Shown: piece after piece, positions 50,684 to 59,202 of the stretch
How positions within the stretch are numbered: the first letter of the stretch is position 1
Layout of the letters: each line of letters begins with the position of its first letter
DNA from: Thermanaerothrix solaris
Lineage (GTDB): Bacteria; Chloroflexota; Anaerolineae; Anaerolineales; Anaerolineaceae
DNA: 64,000 bases
Reading direction: 5' to 3'
Assembly: GCF_032334255.1 (NCBI RefSeq)
Contig: NZ_JAUHMF010000001.1
Coordinates: forward strand, 248,001-312,000
Position numbers and translations under genes: made by a program
The notes under the pieces: model-generated
Databases searched by the model: none
Told to the model about the DNA's origin: nothing
What the model saw: only the letters and a program-made list of their open reading frames with translations

Positions 50684-51069
50684 TGGAGATGGCGGGAATC
50701 GAACCCGCGTCCGAAAGATTCGACCCTCGAACATCTACGAGCGTAGTTGGTCTTTGCTTTTCGCGCTACTCCCGACGACCAACAGAACGGGAGCCACGCT
50801 AGCCGCTTTATCTTTCGCACAGCCCGCGGCTTGCTGTGCGGCAGCCTGGCTTTCTCACGCCCGCTCTACCACCGGCCAGGCAGCGGGGTAGGCAGACGTG
50901 GCCTCACACTTAGGAGGCCAGGGTGCTCGCCCTTATTGGCTTACGCAGCCAGGGGCAGAGCAGCGTAATTCGTGCGGTTGGCACTTATTTTTTGCGCTGA
51001 TTTTACGAGGTCGGCGCCTCTCGGCTCGCCGTTCGGGATCAGCCTCTTCCGTCGAAGCCGTTCATCCCC
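50684..51069 (-). ncRNA. ssrA: Transfer-messenger RNA (tmRNA)
   Basis: A 386-nt tmRNA that rescues stalled ribosomes. Its 5' end GGGGATG pairs with CATCTCC near the 3' end, including a G3-U70 pair as in alanine tRNA, and the T arm GCGGG-TTCGATT-CCCGC is complete. The tag frame reads ANRTNYAALPLAA and stops at TAA; the AA ending is the usual protease signal, and the resume codon is GCC. The pseudoknot region between tag and T arm is GC-rich. CCA is not encoded. With SmpB (not in the window) it would tag nascent chains. Confidence 0.97.
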
Positions 51070-51080
51070 TTGGCAATTTT

Positions 51081-51109
51081 ATTATATAATATGTTGTCAA
51101 GTCTGGCAA
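51081..51109 (-). promoter_or_regulatory. tmRNA promoter
   Basis: TTGCCA (51109-51104), a 17-base spacer and TATAAT (51086-51081) on the minus strand, 11 bases before the mature 5' end. It points away from the FAH-family gene. Confidence 0.75.
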
Positions 51110-51132
51110 CCGCTTCATTACGGAGGTCATGG

Positions 51133-51903
51133 ATGCGTCTGGTGCGTTATCTTCACGAGGGGGAAATTCATTATGGATGGGTGTACGGAGATTTTGTGGG
51201 ACCAATTGAAGGGGATCCTTTCAGTGAATATCGGCGCCTGGAAGCACGGTTGCCGATTACCGCCGTTAAACTATTGGCGCCAGTTCAACCCAGCAAGATT
51301 ATTTGCGTAGGGCGAAATTACGTTGAACATGCTCAAGAGCACGGTGTTGAAGTACCTGAGGTACCCTTATTATTCCTCAAGCCTCCCTCTTCGGTGATAG
51401 GTCCAGGAGATTACATTGTCTTGCCACCCCAGTCTCAACAAGTTGAACATGAAGCGGAACTTGCGGTCGTTATTGGACGGCGGGGAAGGTGGATCAGTAC
51501 GGATGAGGCGGATAAGTATGTGTTCGGCTATACTATTGGAAACGATGTAACTGCGCGTGATTTGCAGCGCCGTGATGGACAATGGACACGCGCTAAAGGT
51601 TTTGATACTTTTTGTCCCTTAGGACCATGGGTAGAAACAAATCTGGATATAAGAGATTTGCCTATTATCTGTCGAGTGAATGGTGAGGTCCGTCAATTTG
51701 GCTCGACTCGTGATATGGTTTTCTCGGTAGCCCAGTTGATTGCTTTTATTTCCTCAATTATGACTTTGGAGCCCGGCGATGTTATTCTTACTGGTACACC
51801 GGCAGGTGTATCACCAATTTATCCAAACGACCTTGTTAGCATCACCATCGAGGGCATTGGTGAGTTAAGCAATCCAGTTAGCGTTGAAACCACGGTGCAG
51901 TAA
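51133..51903 (+). CDS. Fumarylacetoacetate hydrolase family protein
   Basis: A 256-residue FAH-fold enzyme. ICVGRNYVEHAQEH starts the catalytic domain. The metal-binding acids lie in EHEAELAVVIG and TIGNDVTARDLQRRDGQW, and LEPGDVILTGTPAGVSPIYPNDLV ends the signature. The N-terminal 55 residues form the usual small domain. Relatives act on acylpyruvates, oxaloacetate or fumarylacetoacetate; the substrate cannot be fixed here. GGAGG precedes the ATG at 51133. Confidence 0.9.
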   Translation: MRLVRYLHEGEIHYGWVYGDFVGPIEGDPFSEYRRLEARLPITAVKLLAPVQPSKIICVGRNYVEHAQEHGVEVPEVPLLFLKPPSSVIGPGDYIVLPPQSQQVEHEAELAVVIGRRGRWISTDEADKYVFGYTIGNDVTARDLQRRDGQWTRAKGFDTFCPLGPWVETNLDIRDLPIICRVNGEVRQFGSTRDMVFSVAQLIAFISSIMTLEPGDVILTGTPAGVSPIYPNDLVSITIEGIGELSNPVSVETTVQ

Positions 51904-51921
51904 GATATGATCATCCGTGAT

Positions 51922-51949
51922 TTGACAGGGAGGGTCGGGTGAATACAAT
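51922..51949 (+). promoter_or_regulatory. hppA promoter
   Basis: TTGACA at 51922-51927, 16-base spacer, TACAAT at 51944-51949. A hairpin AAAATCGG/CCGATTTT (51968-51975 and 51993-52000) lies in the leader before the start codon. Confidence 0.6.
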
Positions 51950-52037
51950 AAACTCTGGCGCAAGGCGAAAATCGGGGGGCACACTAACTCAACCGATTTT
52001 TGCTTAACCGAAACCCAATCATTTTTTGGAGGCTGGT

Positions 52038-54332
52038 ATGGATATACTGGGTCTTTCCAGGCACGGATTGACGACACCATTTGAACAACTGGGCGTGCTT
52101 GGAGTATTGGTTGTCGCTGTCATTAGTTTACTTTATGCTTGGTTCCTGCGTTCCAAGGTTGTTCGTTACGATAAAGGAACGCCCCAAATGCAGGAGGTTT
52201 GGGAAGCCATTCGACAAGGGGCTGAAGGCTACCTCAATCGTCAACTGCGGACAATACTGCCCGCAATTGCGCTTTTGACCATTGCCTTGTTCTTGAGTGT
52301 GGCCATTGTGGAACCAACCCCTGAGGCCACCCGTGAGTTTGGCTACTTGGGCGAGCGCAATGTGGTCCTAATTGTTGCCGTTGGCCGAACGGTAGCCTTT
52401 ATTATGGGGGCTACATTTTCTCTTCTCGTTGGGCAATTGGGAATGCGCATGGCGATTCAGGCCAGTGTGCGTGCGGCTTCTGCAGCGCGACGTAGTTTTA
52501 ATGAGGCTCTGACGGTCGCTTACTACGCCGGGACCATTACCGGAATGCTTACGGACGGCCTGGGCCTCATGGGGGGAACGCTCATTTTTATCGTCTTTGG
52601 CCGCGCCGCACCGGATGCTTTGTTGGGCTTTGGCTTCGGTGGAACGCTATTGGCGCTCTTTATGCGCGTAGGAGGCGGTATATACACCAAAGCCGCAGAT
52701 GTTGGAGCCGACTTGGTCGGAAAGGTTGAGAAGGATATTCCCGAAGATGATCCGCGCAATGCTGCAGTGGTTGCCGATCTGGTGGGGGATAACGTGGGAG
52801 ATTGTGCCGGAATGGCGGCAGATATCTTCGAATCCTATGAGGTAACCATTGTATCGGCGTTGATCCTGGGGTTGGCGTTATTTGAAACCACGGGTGAAAT
52901 TAAATGGATTGTCTATCCATTGCTCATTCGCGCCATTGGAGTCATTAGTTCGATCATTGGTACCTTCACGGTGCCAATTTGGGAGCGTTTCCCGCTCAAG
53001 TTTTTGCGTGCTCACGATGCTGAAGAGGCGATGTTCCGTTCCTACGAGGTCTCCAGCGTCAACACCATCCTTTTCTCGTTCCTGCTGGCTATTTTCTATG
53101 CCCATGACTGGCGCTTGGGATTGCTGACCACGTTAGGGGTGGGGTTAGCGGTAGCATTCAATCCGTTGACTTCCTACTTTACGTCAACGAAGCGAGCACC
53201 AGTGCAAGAAATTGTCAAAGCAACCAAGACCGGCCCTGCCACCACAATTCTCTCCGGTTTAGCCGTTGGGATGGAATCAAGTGTCTGGGCGCTGGTGGTG
53301 ATTGCGATTTCGTTTGTTGGTGCGCTACTCATTTACCAGGCAGATGGTCCACAGTTTGTCTTGTATGCAGTCTCGATGATCGGCATTGGTATGCTCAGCC
53401 ATACCGGTAACAACGTCGCCATGGATTCTTATGGCCCAATCTCCGATAATGCCAATGGGATTGCCGAGATGGCCTGGCACGACATGACCGATGAGGTCAC
53501 ACTTAAGGCGCGGCAAATTATGGCCGATTTGGACGCTGTGGGTAACACGACTAAGGCCATAACCAAGGGGATTGCAATCGCTTCGGCAGTAATTGCGGCG
53601 GTCAGTCTCTTCGCCTCTTATATCACCGATGTCAATCGAGTCATGCCCGGTGCTTTGGAGTCCATCCGGGTTTCGGATACCACCGTGTTCATCGGTTTCC
53701 TTTTGGGTGGGGCTCTTCCTTGGCTCTTCAGTTCTTTGTCCATTCGCGCGGTTTCGCGCGCAGCAGGACAAATTGTGGAAGAGGTGCGTAATCAATTTAA
53801 GATTCCTGGCATCATGGAAGGGACACGGAAACCCGATTATGCACGCGTGGTATCAATTTCGACACGGTCGGCACAGAAGGAACTCATCCCATTGGCTGTT
53901 ATCGCTATTGCGATGCCGTTGCTCGTGGGCTTGATCTTGCAAGTCGAATCCCTCGGTGGATATCTGGCGGGTGTCATCCTCAGTGGTCAGTTACTGGCAG
54001 TCTTTATGGCCAATGCTGGCGGCGCTTGGGATAACGCCAAGAAGTCTATTGAGGACGAACCCCGCAATTTAGAGCAAAATACTGGCAAGGGTTCAGAACG
54101 GCATAAGGCCGGTGTGGTCGGTGATACCGTTGGTGATCCTCTAAAGGATACGGCTGGTCCAGCGCTTAACCCGATGATTAAGGTGGTCAATCTGGTCAGC
54201 CTCTTGGCGGCGCCGTTGATTGTGCGGGCGCGGCTCGGCGATCCGATCATCTGGGTAGCCATTGTGATTTTGTTTGCTGGAATGGTCTGGGCCATTTACC
54301 AAAGTAAGCGCCCTGTCCCTGAACTAGAATAG
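52038..54332 (+). CDS. hppA: Membrane-bound proton-translocating pyrophosphatase, K+-independent type
   Basis: A 764-residue ion pump with about 16 membrane helices that couples PPi hydrolysis to ion export. The active-site motifs are DVGADLVGKVEKDIPEDDPRNAAVVADLVGDNVGDCAGMAADIFESYE, SDNANGIAEMA and the C-terminal GDTVGDPLKDTAGPALN. The position that decides potassium dependence is lysine here (GNTTKAI, Lys506) where K+-dependent enzymes have alanine, so it should be a K+-independent H+ pump. GGAGG lies 6 bases before the ATG. Confidence 0.96.
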   Translation: MDILGLSRHGLTTPFEQLGVLGVLVVAVISLLYAWFLRSKVVRYDKGTPQMQEVWEAIRQGAEGYLNRQLRTILPAIALLTIALFLSVAIVEPTPEATREFGYLGERNVVLIVAVGRTVAFIMGATFSLLVGQLGMRMAIQASVRAASAARRSFNEALTVAYYAGTITGMLTDGLGLMGGTLIFIVFGRAAPDALLGFGFGGTLLALFMRVGGGIYTKAADVGADLVGKVEKDIPEDDPRNAAVVADLVGDNVGDCAGMAADIFESYEVTIVSALILGLALFETTGEIKWIVYPLLIRAIGVISSIIGTFTVPIWERFPLKFLRAHDAEEAMFRSYEVSSVNTILFSFLLAIFYAHDWRLGLLTTLGVGLAVAFNPLTSYFTSTKRAPVQEIVKATKTGPATTILSGLAVGMESSVWALVVIAISFVGALLIYQADGPQFVLYAVSMIGIGMLSHTGNNVAMDSYGPISDNANGIAEMAWHDMTDEVTLKARQIMADLDAVGNTTKAITKGIAIASAVIAAVSLFASYITDVNRVMPGALESIRVSDTTVFIGFLLGGALPWLFSSLSIRAVSRAAGQIVEEVRNQFKIPGIMEGTRKPDYARVVSISTRSAQKELIPLAVIAIAMPLLVGLILQVESLGGYLAGVILSGQLLAVFMANAGGAWDNAKKSIEDEPRNLEQNTGKGSERHKAGVVGDTVGDPLKDTAGPALNPMIKVVNLVSLLAAPLIVRARLGDPIIWVAIVILFAGMVWAIYQSKRPVPELE

Positions 54333-54365
54333 GACATCTAAGTAAATTACCGCGAGAGGATGAAT

Positions 54366-54407
54366 AGCAACATCCCGGTTGACAATGGCCGGGATGTTGC
54401 TTTATTT
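54366..54407 (+). terminator. Terminator after hppA
   Basis: AGCAACATCCCGG (54366-54378) pairs with CCGGGATGTTGCT (54389-54401), a 13-bp perfect stem followed by TTATTT. It abuts the stop of the convergent pseudouridine synthase. Confidence 0.92.
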
Positions 54408-55106
54408 ACATCTAAGGATCTCGATCAGGGTTGAGAAGTCAGTAGGATACGATGCAACCACAGTAATCTCTCTGGAGGATTGGGAAGGGTGGAAAAAGGT
54501 CATCGCATACGCATGAAGGGCAACCCGCTCAAAATCAGGGGTGTCAGTGGGTAAAAGAAATGTGGGATATCTTTCCGATATGGGATGGGGTTTATAAAGT
54601 TTGTCTCCAAGGATTTGAAGACCAATGCTCGTAAGATGGGCGCGAATTTGGTGCGTGTAGCCACTCAAGGGCTGCGCTTCAACCAATGAAAATTCCCTTC
54701 CCAGAGAGCATAAATGGCGAAAAATCGTACGGGCTGGCTTACCACGAGAGAGGTCTACGACTGTGCGATGCCGTCGGTCACCATTTACCATAAGCGGGTA
54801 GTTGACCTCGATTTCTTCATGTGGCAAGCGACCAAAGGTGACAAGATGGTAAATTTTTCGCACTTGTCGTTGCTCGAATTGGTCATTAAGAGCACGATGT
54901 GCCTGTGGGGTGCGCGCAAAGAGCAATACGCCGCTTGTATCCCGATCCAAGCGATGAACGGTCCACAGCTGTCCAAATTCTTCTCTGAGGAGGCGAGTTA
55001 GAAAAGGTTTATCGGGATCATAACCATCTGGGATGGTCAGGATGCCAGCGGGTTTATTAATGACCAATATGTCCTCATCAACGTAGACGATCTCAATATG
55101 TTCCAT
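54402..55106 (-). CDS. RluA-family pseudouridine synthase
   Basis: A 234-residue enzyme that isomerises uridine in RNA. VDEDILVINKPAGILT is typical of the N-terminus. The catalytic Asp is in HRLDRDTSGVLLFART, and the later motifs YHLVTFGRLPHEE and GYTHQIRAHLTSIGLQILGDKLY are intact. There is no S4 domain, so it is of the short RluA/RluC-like catalytic type. The exact rRNA or tRNA site cannot be told. Confidence 0.92.
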   Translation of the reverse strand: MEHIEIVYVDEDILVINKPAGILTIPDGYDPDKPFLTRLLREEFGQLWTVHRLDRDTSGVLLFARTPQAHRALNDQFEQRQVRKIYHLVTFGRLPHEEIEVNYPLMVNGDRRHRTVVDLSRGKPARTIFRHLCSLGREFSLVEAQPLSGYTHQIRAHLTSIGLQILGDKLYKPHPISERYPTFLLPTDTPDFERVALHAYAMTFFHPSQSSREITVVASYPTDFSTLIEILRCK

Positions 55107-55211
55107 TAGAGCGCCTCATCATTTACCTGCCAAAATTTTATCAGACCCTCAATAGGACTCTGAGATAAAATAATGATAATGTTATTTTCACAGCAGAGTC
55201 GGAGGTTAGCC

Positions 55212-55520
55212 ATGCATATTGTTTTCGTCCATGTGCACGTTAAGGAAACAAACGTTGATGATTTCATTCAAGCGACGTTAGAAAATGCCCGTCACAGTGT
55301 ACAAGAGCCGGGGATTGTGCGATTTGATGTCCTGCAGCAAGTAGAAGACCCCACCCGTTTTGTTCTAGTTGAAGTCTATCGTCAACCTGAAGACCAGGCT
55401 AAACATCGAGAAACCGCCCATTATCAAAAATGGCGCGACACTGTGGCAGATATGATGGTAGAACCTCGTCAAGGGGTTCGTTACCTTAACCTTTTCCCAA
55501 GCGATGAGGAATGGCAATGA
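55212..55520 (+). CDS. Antibiotic biosynthesis monooxygenase (ABM) domain protein
   Basis: A 102-residue dimeric alpha/beta-barrel protein. HIVFVHVHVKETNVDDFIQATLENARHSVQEPGIVRFDVLQQVEDPTRFVLVEVYRQPEDQAKHRETAHYQKW is the standard ABM/LsrG-like pattern. GGAGG precedes the ATG. It overlaps the next gene by 10 bases, so it is coupled to the Fe-dependent dehydrogenase. The pair suggests catabolism of a small quinone or carbonyl compound (inference). Confidence 0.9.
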   Translation: MHIVFVHVHVKETNVDDFIQATLENARHSVQEPGIVRFDVLQQVEDPTRFVLVEVYRQPEDQAKHRETAHYQKWRDTVADMMVEPRQGVRYLNLFPSDEEWQ

Positions 55521-56674
55521 TGGCCTTTGAGTTTGCCACAGCGCATCGTATTCGCTTTGGATGGGGTGTCTTTGAAGAAAGCGGTCGTATTGCCAGCATG
55601 CTGGGGAACGTTGCGTTTTTAGTCCGGGGCAAATATCACCCAGATCAGGATAGATTGAGAGACCTTCTTCGTGAAAACCAGGTCTTATTTCACGAATTTA
55701 TTGTTGATGGTGAACCCACGGTTGATTTGGTCAAGCAAGCCGTCGCCCAGGCTATAGAGGGTGGTTGTAATTGTGTGATCGGTTTTGGTGGCGGTAGCGT
55801 TATTGATACGGCCAAAGCGGTTTCGGCAATGTTGACTAACCCGGGACAATTGGAAGATTATTTAGAAGTAATCGGCGCAGGTAAAACTTTAGAAGTACCG
55901 GCGGCACCATGTCTTGCGATTCCAACCACCGCTGGAACTGGCTCTGAGGTTACGCGTAACGCCGTTTTAGGGATTCCTGATGTTGCGATCAAGGTGAGTT
56001 TACGTAGCCCTCTTATGTTGCCTGCCGTGGCTTTAGTGGATCCTGCTTTGACTCGTTCTGTACCCCCCTCCATTACGGCTTATACTGGCATGGATGCTTT
56101 GACCCAAGTTTTAGAACCCTATGTTTCTGTGCGTGCCAATGTGATGACGGATATGTTTTGCCGAGAAGGTTTACAACGAGTAAGTAAAGCGTTACCCGCT
56201 GCCTTCAAGGATGGTGCGGATCAAGAGGCGCGCAAAACAATGGCATGGGTAAGTCTGTTGGGTGGATTAGCCTTGGCCAATGCTGGTTTAGGGGCAGTGC
56301 ATGGCCTGGCAGCTCCCATTGGTGGAATGTTTAAGGCACCCCATGGGGCAATTTGTGCTCGCTTGCTACCATTAGTGGTGCGAACAAACCTCAAAGCCTT
56401 GCGGAGTCGCCAGCCTGAAAACCCTGCGCTTGAGCGCTATCGTGAAATCGCGGGTTGGTTAACTCAACGCCCAGATGCTCAACCTGAAGATGGGGTAGCA
56501 TGGTTAGAGCAGATGGTCAGCCAATTCGGAATCCCTGGTCTGGGCACGTATGGAATGACAAGGCAAGATATCCCGGTGGTGGTGGAGCGAAGTCTCCGCG
56601 CCAGTAGTATGAAAGGAAACCCGATCCCACTGACATCGGATGAACTTACGGCGATTTTAGAAGACGCGTTGTGA
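55511..56674 (+). CDS. Iron-containing alcohol dehydrogenase
   Basis: A 387-residue type III dehydrogenase. NAD(P) binding is at VIGFGGGSVIDTAKAVSAM, with PTTAGTGSEVTRNAV following. The metal ligands are in TGMDALTQVLEPYVS (Asp), GAVHGLAAPIGGMFKAPHGAICARLLP (two His). Family relatives include maleylacetate reductases and lactaldehyde or 1,3-propanediol dehydrogenases. The start may also be the ATG at 55517 or 55520, the former overlapping the ABM stop as ATGA. Confidence 0.92.
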   Translation: MAMMAFEFATAHRIRFGWGVFEESGRIASMLGNVAFLVRGKYHPDQDRLRDLLRENQVLFHEFIVDGEPTVDLVKQAVAQAIEGGCNCVIGFGGGSVIDTAKAVSAMLTNPGQLEDYLEVIGAGKTLEVPAAPCLAIPTTAGTGSEVTRNAVLGIPDVAIKVSLRSPLMLPAVALVDPALTRSVPPSITAYTGMDALTQVLEPYVSVRANVMTDMFCREGLQRVSKALPAAFKDGADQEARKTMAWVSLLGGLALANAGLGAVHGLAAPIGGMFKAPHGAICARLLPLVVRTNLKALRSRQPENPALERYREIAGWLTQRPDAQPEDGVAWLEQMVSQFGIPGLGTYGMTRQDIPVVVERSLRASSMKGNPIPLTSDELTAILEDAL

Positions 56675-56675
56675 C

Positions 56676-57518
56676 TTATCCCTGAGTGAAGTAACTCACG
56701 GCCAGGACACCGGGCCCCGCATGAACCAAGATCGCGGGTGGAAGATCGCAAATGGCGACTCGGCTCAATCCAAGATGTCTCTTAAACTCCTCGGCCAGCC
56801 TTTGAGCCTCTTCCAAGGCATCACCATGCATGATTGCTAGGTATGCCTCATCATTGTGTGGACAGTCTGCGTAAACCAGTTCTTTTAACCGCTCAATTGC
56901 GCGGCGCTTAGTCCGCTGGGATTCGACCGGCTCGGTGCGACCATTCTTAAATTGGAGAATTGGCTTGATCTGAAGCAGGCTTCCCACCAGCATTTGCGCC
57001 CCTCCGATGCGGCCCCCTTTATGCAGGTATTCCAACGTATCTACGACAAAGTAGACCCGCTCTCGAGCTGCCCACTCTTTGACCTTCTGTACAATGGTAT
57101 CAGCATCCATGCCCGATTGAGCCCATTGATGGGCTAAGCGCACTAAGGTGCCAAGGCCTGCACCAATGGTTCGAGTATCCACAATGCGGATGTCGGCATG
57201 GGGAAAATCTTGCGCAGCAACCTCAGCGCTACGATAGGTACCGCTTACCTCCGCTGATGGGGCGAGCACAATAACTGTATTACCGGGTTTAGCGTATTCC
57301 TGATAAATGGGGTAATACAGGGCTGGGGGTGGGGCTGCCGTTTTTGGGAGTACTGGAGAGGTTTTCAGCCGTTGCAAGAAAGTTTTGGAATCCATTTCAT
57401 AATCATCACGGTAGGTTTCGTTACCGATGACGATGATCTGAGGAATATAAGGAATGCCTAGTTGCTTGGCTTCTTCAGTAGGGATTGTTGAGGTGGTATC
57501 AGCAACAATGATAACCAT
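56676..57518 (-). CDS. DegV family (fatty-acid-binding) protein
   Basis: A 280-residue two-domain protein. It opens VIIVADTTSTIP and has SAEVSGTYRSAEVAAQ, VDTRTIGAGLGTLVRLA and VDTLEYLHKGGRIGGAQMLVGSLLQIKPIL, all marks of DegV proteins. Known members bind fatty acids and can serve as FakB subunits of a fatty acid kinase; no FakA is in the window. It converges on the Fe-ADH gene with only one base between stops. Confidence 0.93.
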   Translation of the reverse strand: MVIIVADTTSTIPTEEAKQLGIPYIPQIIVIGNETYRDDYEMDSKTFLQRLKTSPVLPKTAAPPPALYYPIYQEYAKPGNTVIVLAPSAEVSGTYRSAEVAAQDFPHADIRIVDTRTIGAGLGTLVRLAHQWAQSGMDADTIVQKVKEWAARERVYFVVDTLEYLHKGGRIGGAQMLVGSLLQIKPILQFKNGRTEPVESQRTKRRAIERLKELVYADCPHNDEAYLAIMHGDALEEAQRLAEEFKRHLGLSRVAICDLPPAILVHAGPGVLAVSYFTQG

Positions 57519-57556
57519 ATGTGATAATTCCTTTCATTTATTCAAAGGTTAGAAAA

Positions 57557-59038
57557 TTATACTCGAGGATGAGAACGAATTGCGCCCCATTCCCCAATGG
57601 TATAGAGTAGCGCGAAATTAGGAGGGCGACGTAAGCCAACCGGAAAGCCGGTGATAACTACAACTTGTTGACCCGGTCGAATGGTGGTAGCAGAAAGAAT
57701 GGCGGCTTCGAGACTAAGGATCATCCCCTCTACGGTTGAAGCGAAGGGAACCAAGAAGGGGGTAACGCCCCAGTACATCCCTAAACGGCGATAGGTCCGT
57801 TCTTCAGGTGTAAATGCTAGGATGGGTACCTCGGGACGAGATTTTGACATCAAAAGGGCGGTTTTCCCGGTTTGGGTGAATACCGCGATCCCGGCGGCTT
57901 TACGGTCGTGAGCCAGTTCCCGTGCGGCGCGAGTGATGGCAAAGGCATCTTCTTCACTGGCATCGGTAGGGCTCGTGGTGTAATGTCCCCAGGTTTTGGC
58001 GTTCGCCTCGGCTTCACGGATAATGCTGTCCATCATTTTGACACTTTCAACCGGGTATTTACCACTGGCTGTCTCACCTGATAACATCACGGCATCCGTC
58101 CCATCAAAGATGGCATTCGCCACATCTGAGGCTTCAGCACGCGTGGGGCGTGGATTATTGATCATGGAGTCAAGCATTTGAGTGGCAGTGATCACATATT
58201 TGGCATGACGATTGGCCATATCAATAATGCGTTTCTGGACAATCGGAACGCTAGAAGGCGAGGTTTCCACGCCCAAATCCCCCCGTGCAACCATGACCCC
58301 ATCGGCTGCGTGAATAATCTCATGCAAGTTTTCAATAGCTTGGGGCCGCTCGAGTTTGGCAATAATAGGTGTATCGGCTTTATCGGGCGCCATCTGACGA
58401 ATGGCTTCACGCACGGTTTCAACGTCTTCCGCGGTGTGAACAAAACTGATGGCCACTGCGTCAACCCCTGCTTGGAGACCAAATTCTAAGTCCGCGCGGT
58501 CTTTTTCGGTAAAGCAAGGAATCCCCAATGATACACCAGGCAGATTTACACCTTTATGGGAATATAGGATCCCTCCCAGAACAACTTCAGCCTCAATGAT
58601 GCCATCTTTAACGTCTAGGACCTCCAATTCGAGGTGGCCGTCATCCAGCAAAATACGGTTACCTTTTTTCACCGCTTGGGCAAGGTTGGGCACTTCCATA
58701 GGGATAAGCGTATGTTCACTATAACGATAGGCAAAATCCCGTAGTTGTTCGCTCGGGGCCAGCAATATTCGTTCGCCCTCTTTAAGAGGAATGCCTTCTT
58801 TAGGCAAATCACCCACCCGCATTTTTGGGCCTTGGAGATCCTGTAGAATGGCGATCGGTTTGTCTAACTCTTGAGAAATTCTACGAATAGTAGCAATTCG
58901 GACGGCGTGTTCCTCGTGAGTGCCGTGGGAGAAATTAAGTCTAGCGACATCCAAGCCCGCTTCGACGAGGCGGCGTAGGATATCTTCGCTTTCAGATGCG
59001 GGACCAATTGTGCCTACAATTTTTGCTCTACGTTCCAT
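57557..59038 (-). CDS. pyk: Pyruvate kinase
   Basis: The last glycolytic step, phosphoenolpyruvate plus ADP to pyruvate plus ATP; 493 residues. TIGPASESEDILRRLVEAGLDVARLNFSHGTHEEH is the N-terminal signature. The active-site lysine is in IIAKLERPQAIENLHEII, metal ligands lie in DGVMVARGDLGVE, and MLDSMINNPRPTRAEASDVANAIFDGTDAVMLSGETASGKYPVE follows. The C-terminal domain is of normal length without the extra PEP-utiliser domain seen in bacilli. There is no clear terminator between it and degV; the gap is 38 bases, so they may be co-transcribed. Confidence 0.97.
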   Translation of the reverse strand: MERRAKIVGTIGPASESEDILRRLVEAGLDVARLNFSHGTHEEHAVRIATIRRISQELDKPIAILQDLQGPKMRVGDLPKEGIPLKEGERILLAPSEQLRDFAYRYSEHTLIPMEVPNLAQAVKKGNRILLDDGHLELEVLDVKDGIIEAEVVLGGILYSHKGVNLPGVSLGIPCFTEKDRADLEFGLQAGVDAVAISFVHTAEDVETVREAIRQMAPDKADTPIIAKLERPQAIENLHEIIHAADGVMVARGDLGVETSPSSVPIVQKRIIDMANRHAKYVITATQMLDSMINNPRPTRAEASDVANAIFDGTDAVMLSGETASGKYPVESVKMMDSIIREAEANAKTWGHYTTSPTDASEEDAFAITRAARELAHDRKAAGIAVFTQTGKTALLMSKSRPEVPILAFTPEERTYRRLGMYWGVTPFLVPFASTVEGMILSLEAAILSATTIRPGQQVVVITGFPVGLRRPPNFALLYTIGEWGAIRSHPRV

Positions 59039-59202
59039 GAAACCTCCTTAGTTGATTTAAGGATAACATTAAAATTTGGAACGGAGTGTGGAAGGTTGGC
59101 AGAATTCGGGATGATGTTTGGCACTTATTCGATCCATAATGGATTCGATAAGATGATTAGAAGGATTGAATGTGTTTTTTCCCTCGGAAAGGGTGGTATC
59201 AA

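Noticed and set aside
50687..51089. Several plus-strand frames of 60-110 codons across 50.6-51.3 kb
   Set aside because: They lie on the complement of tmRNA and its promoter.
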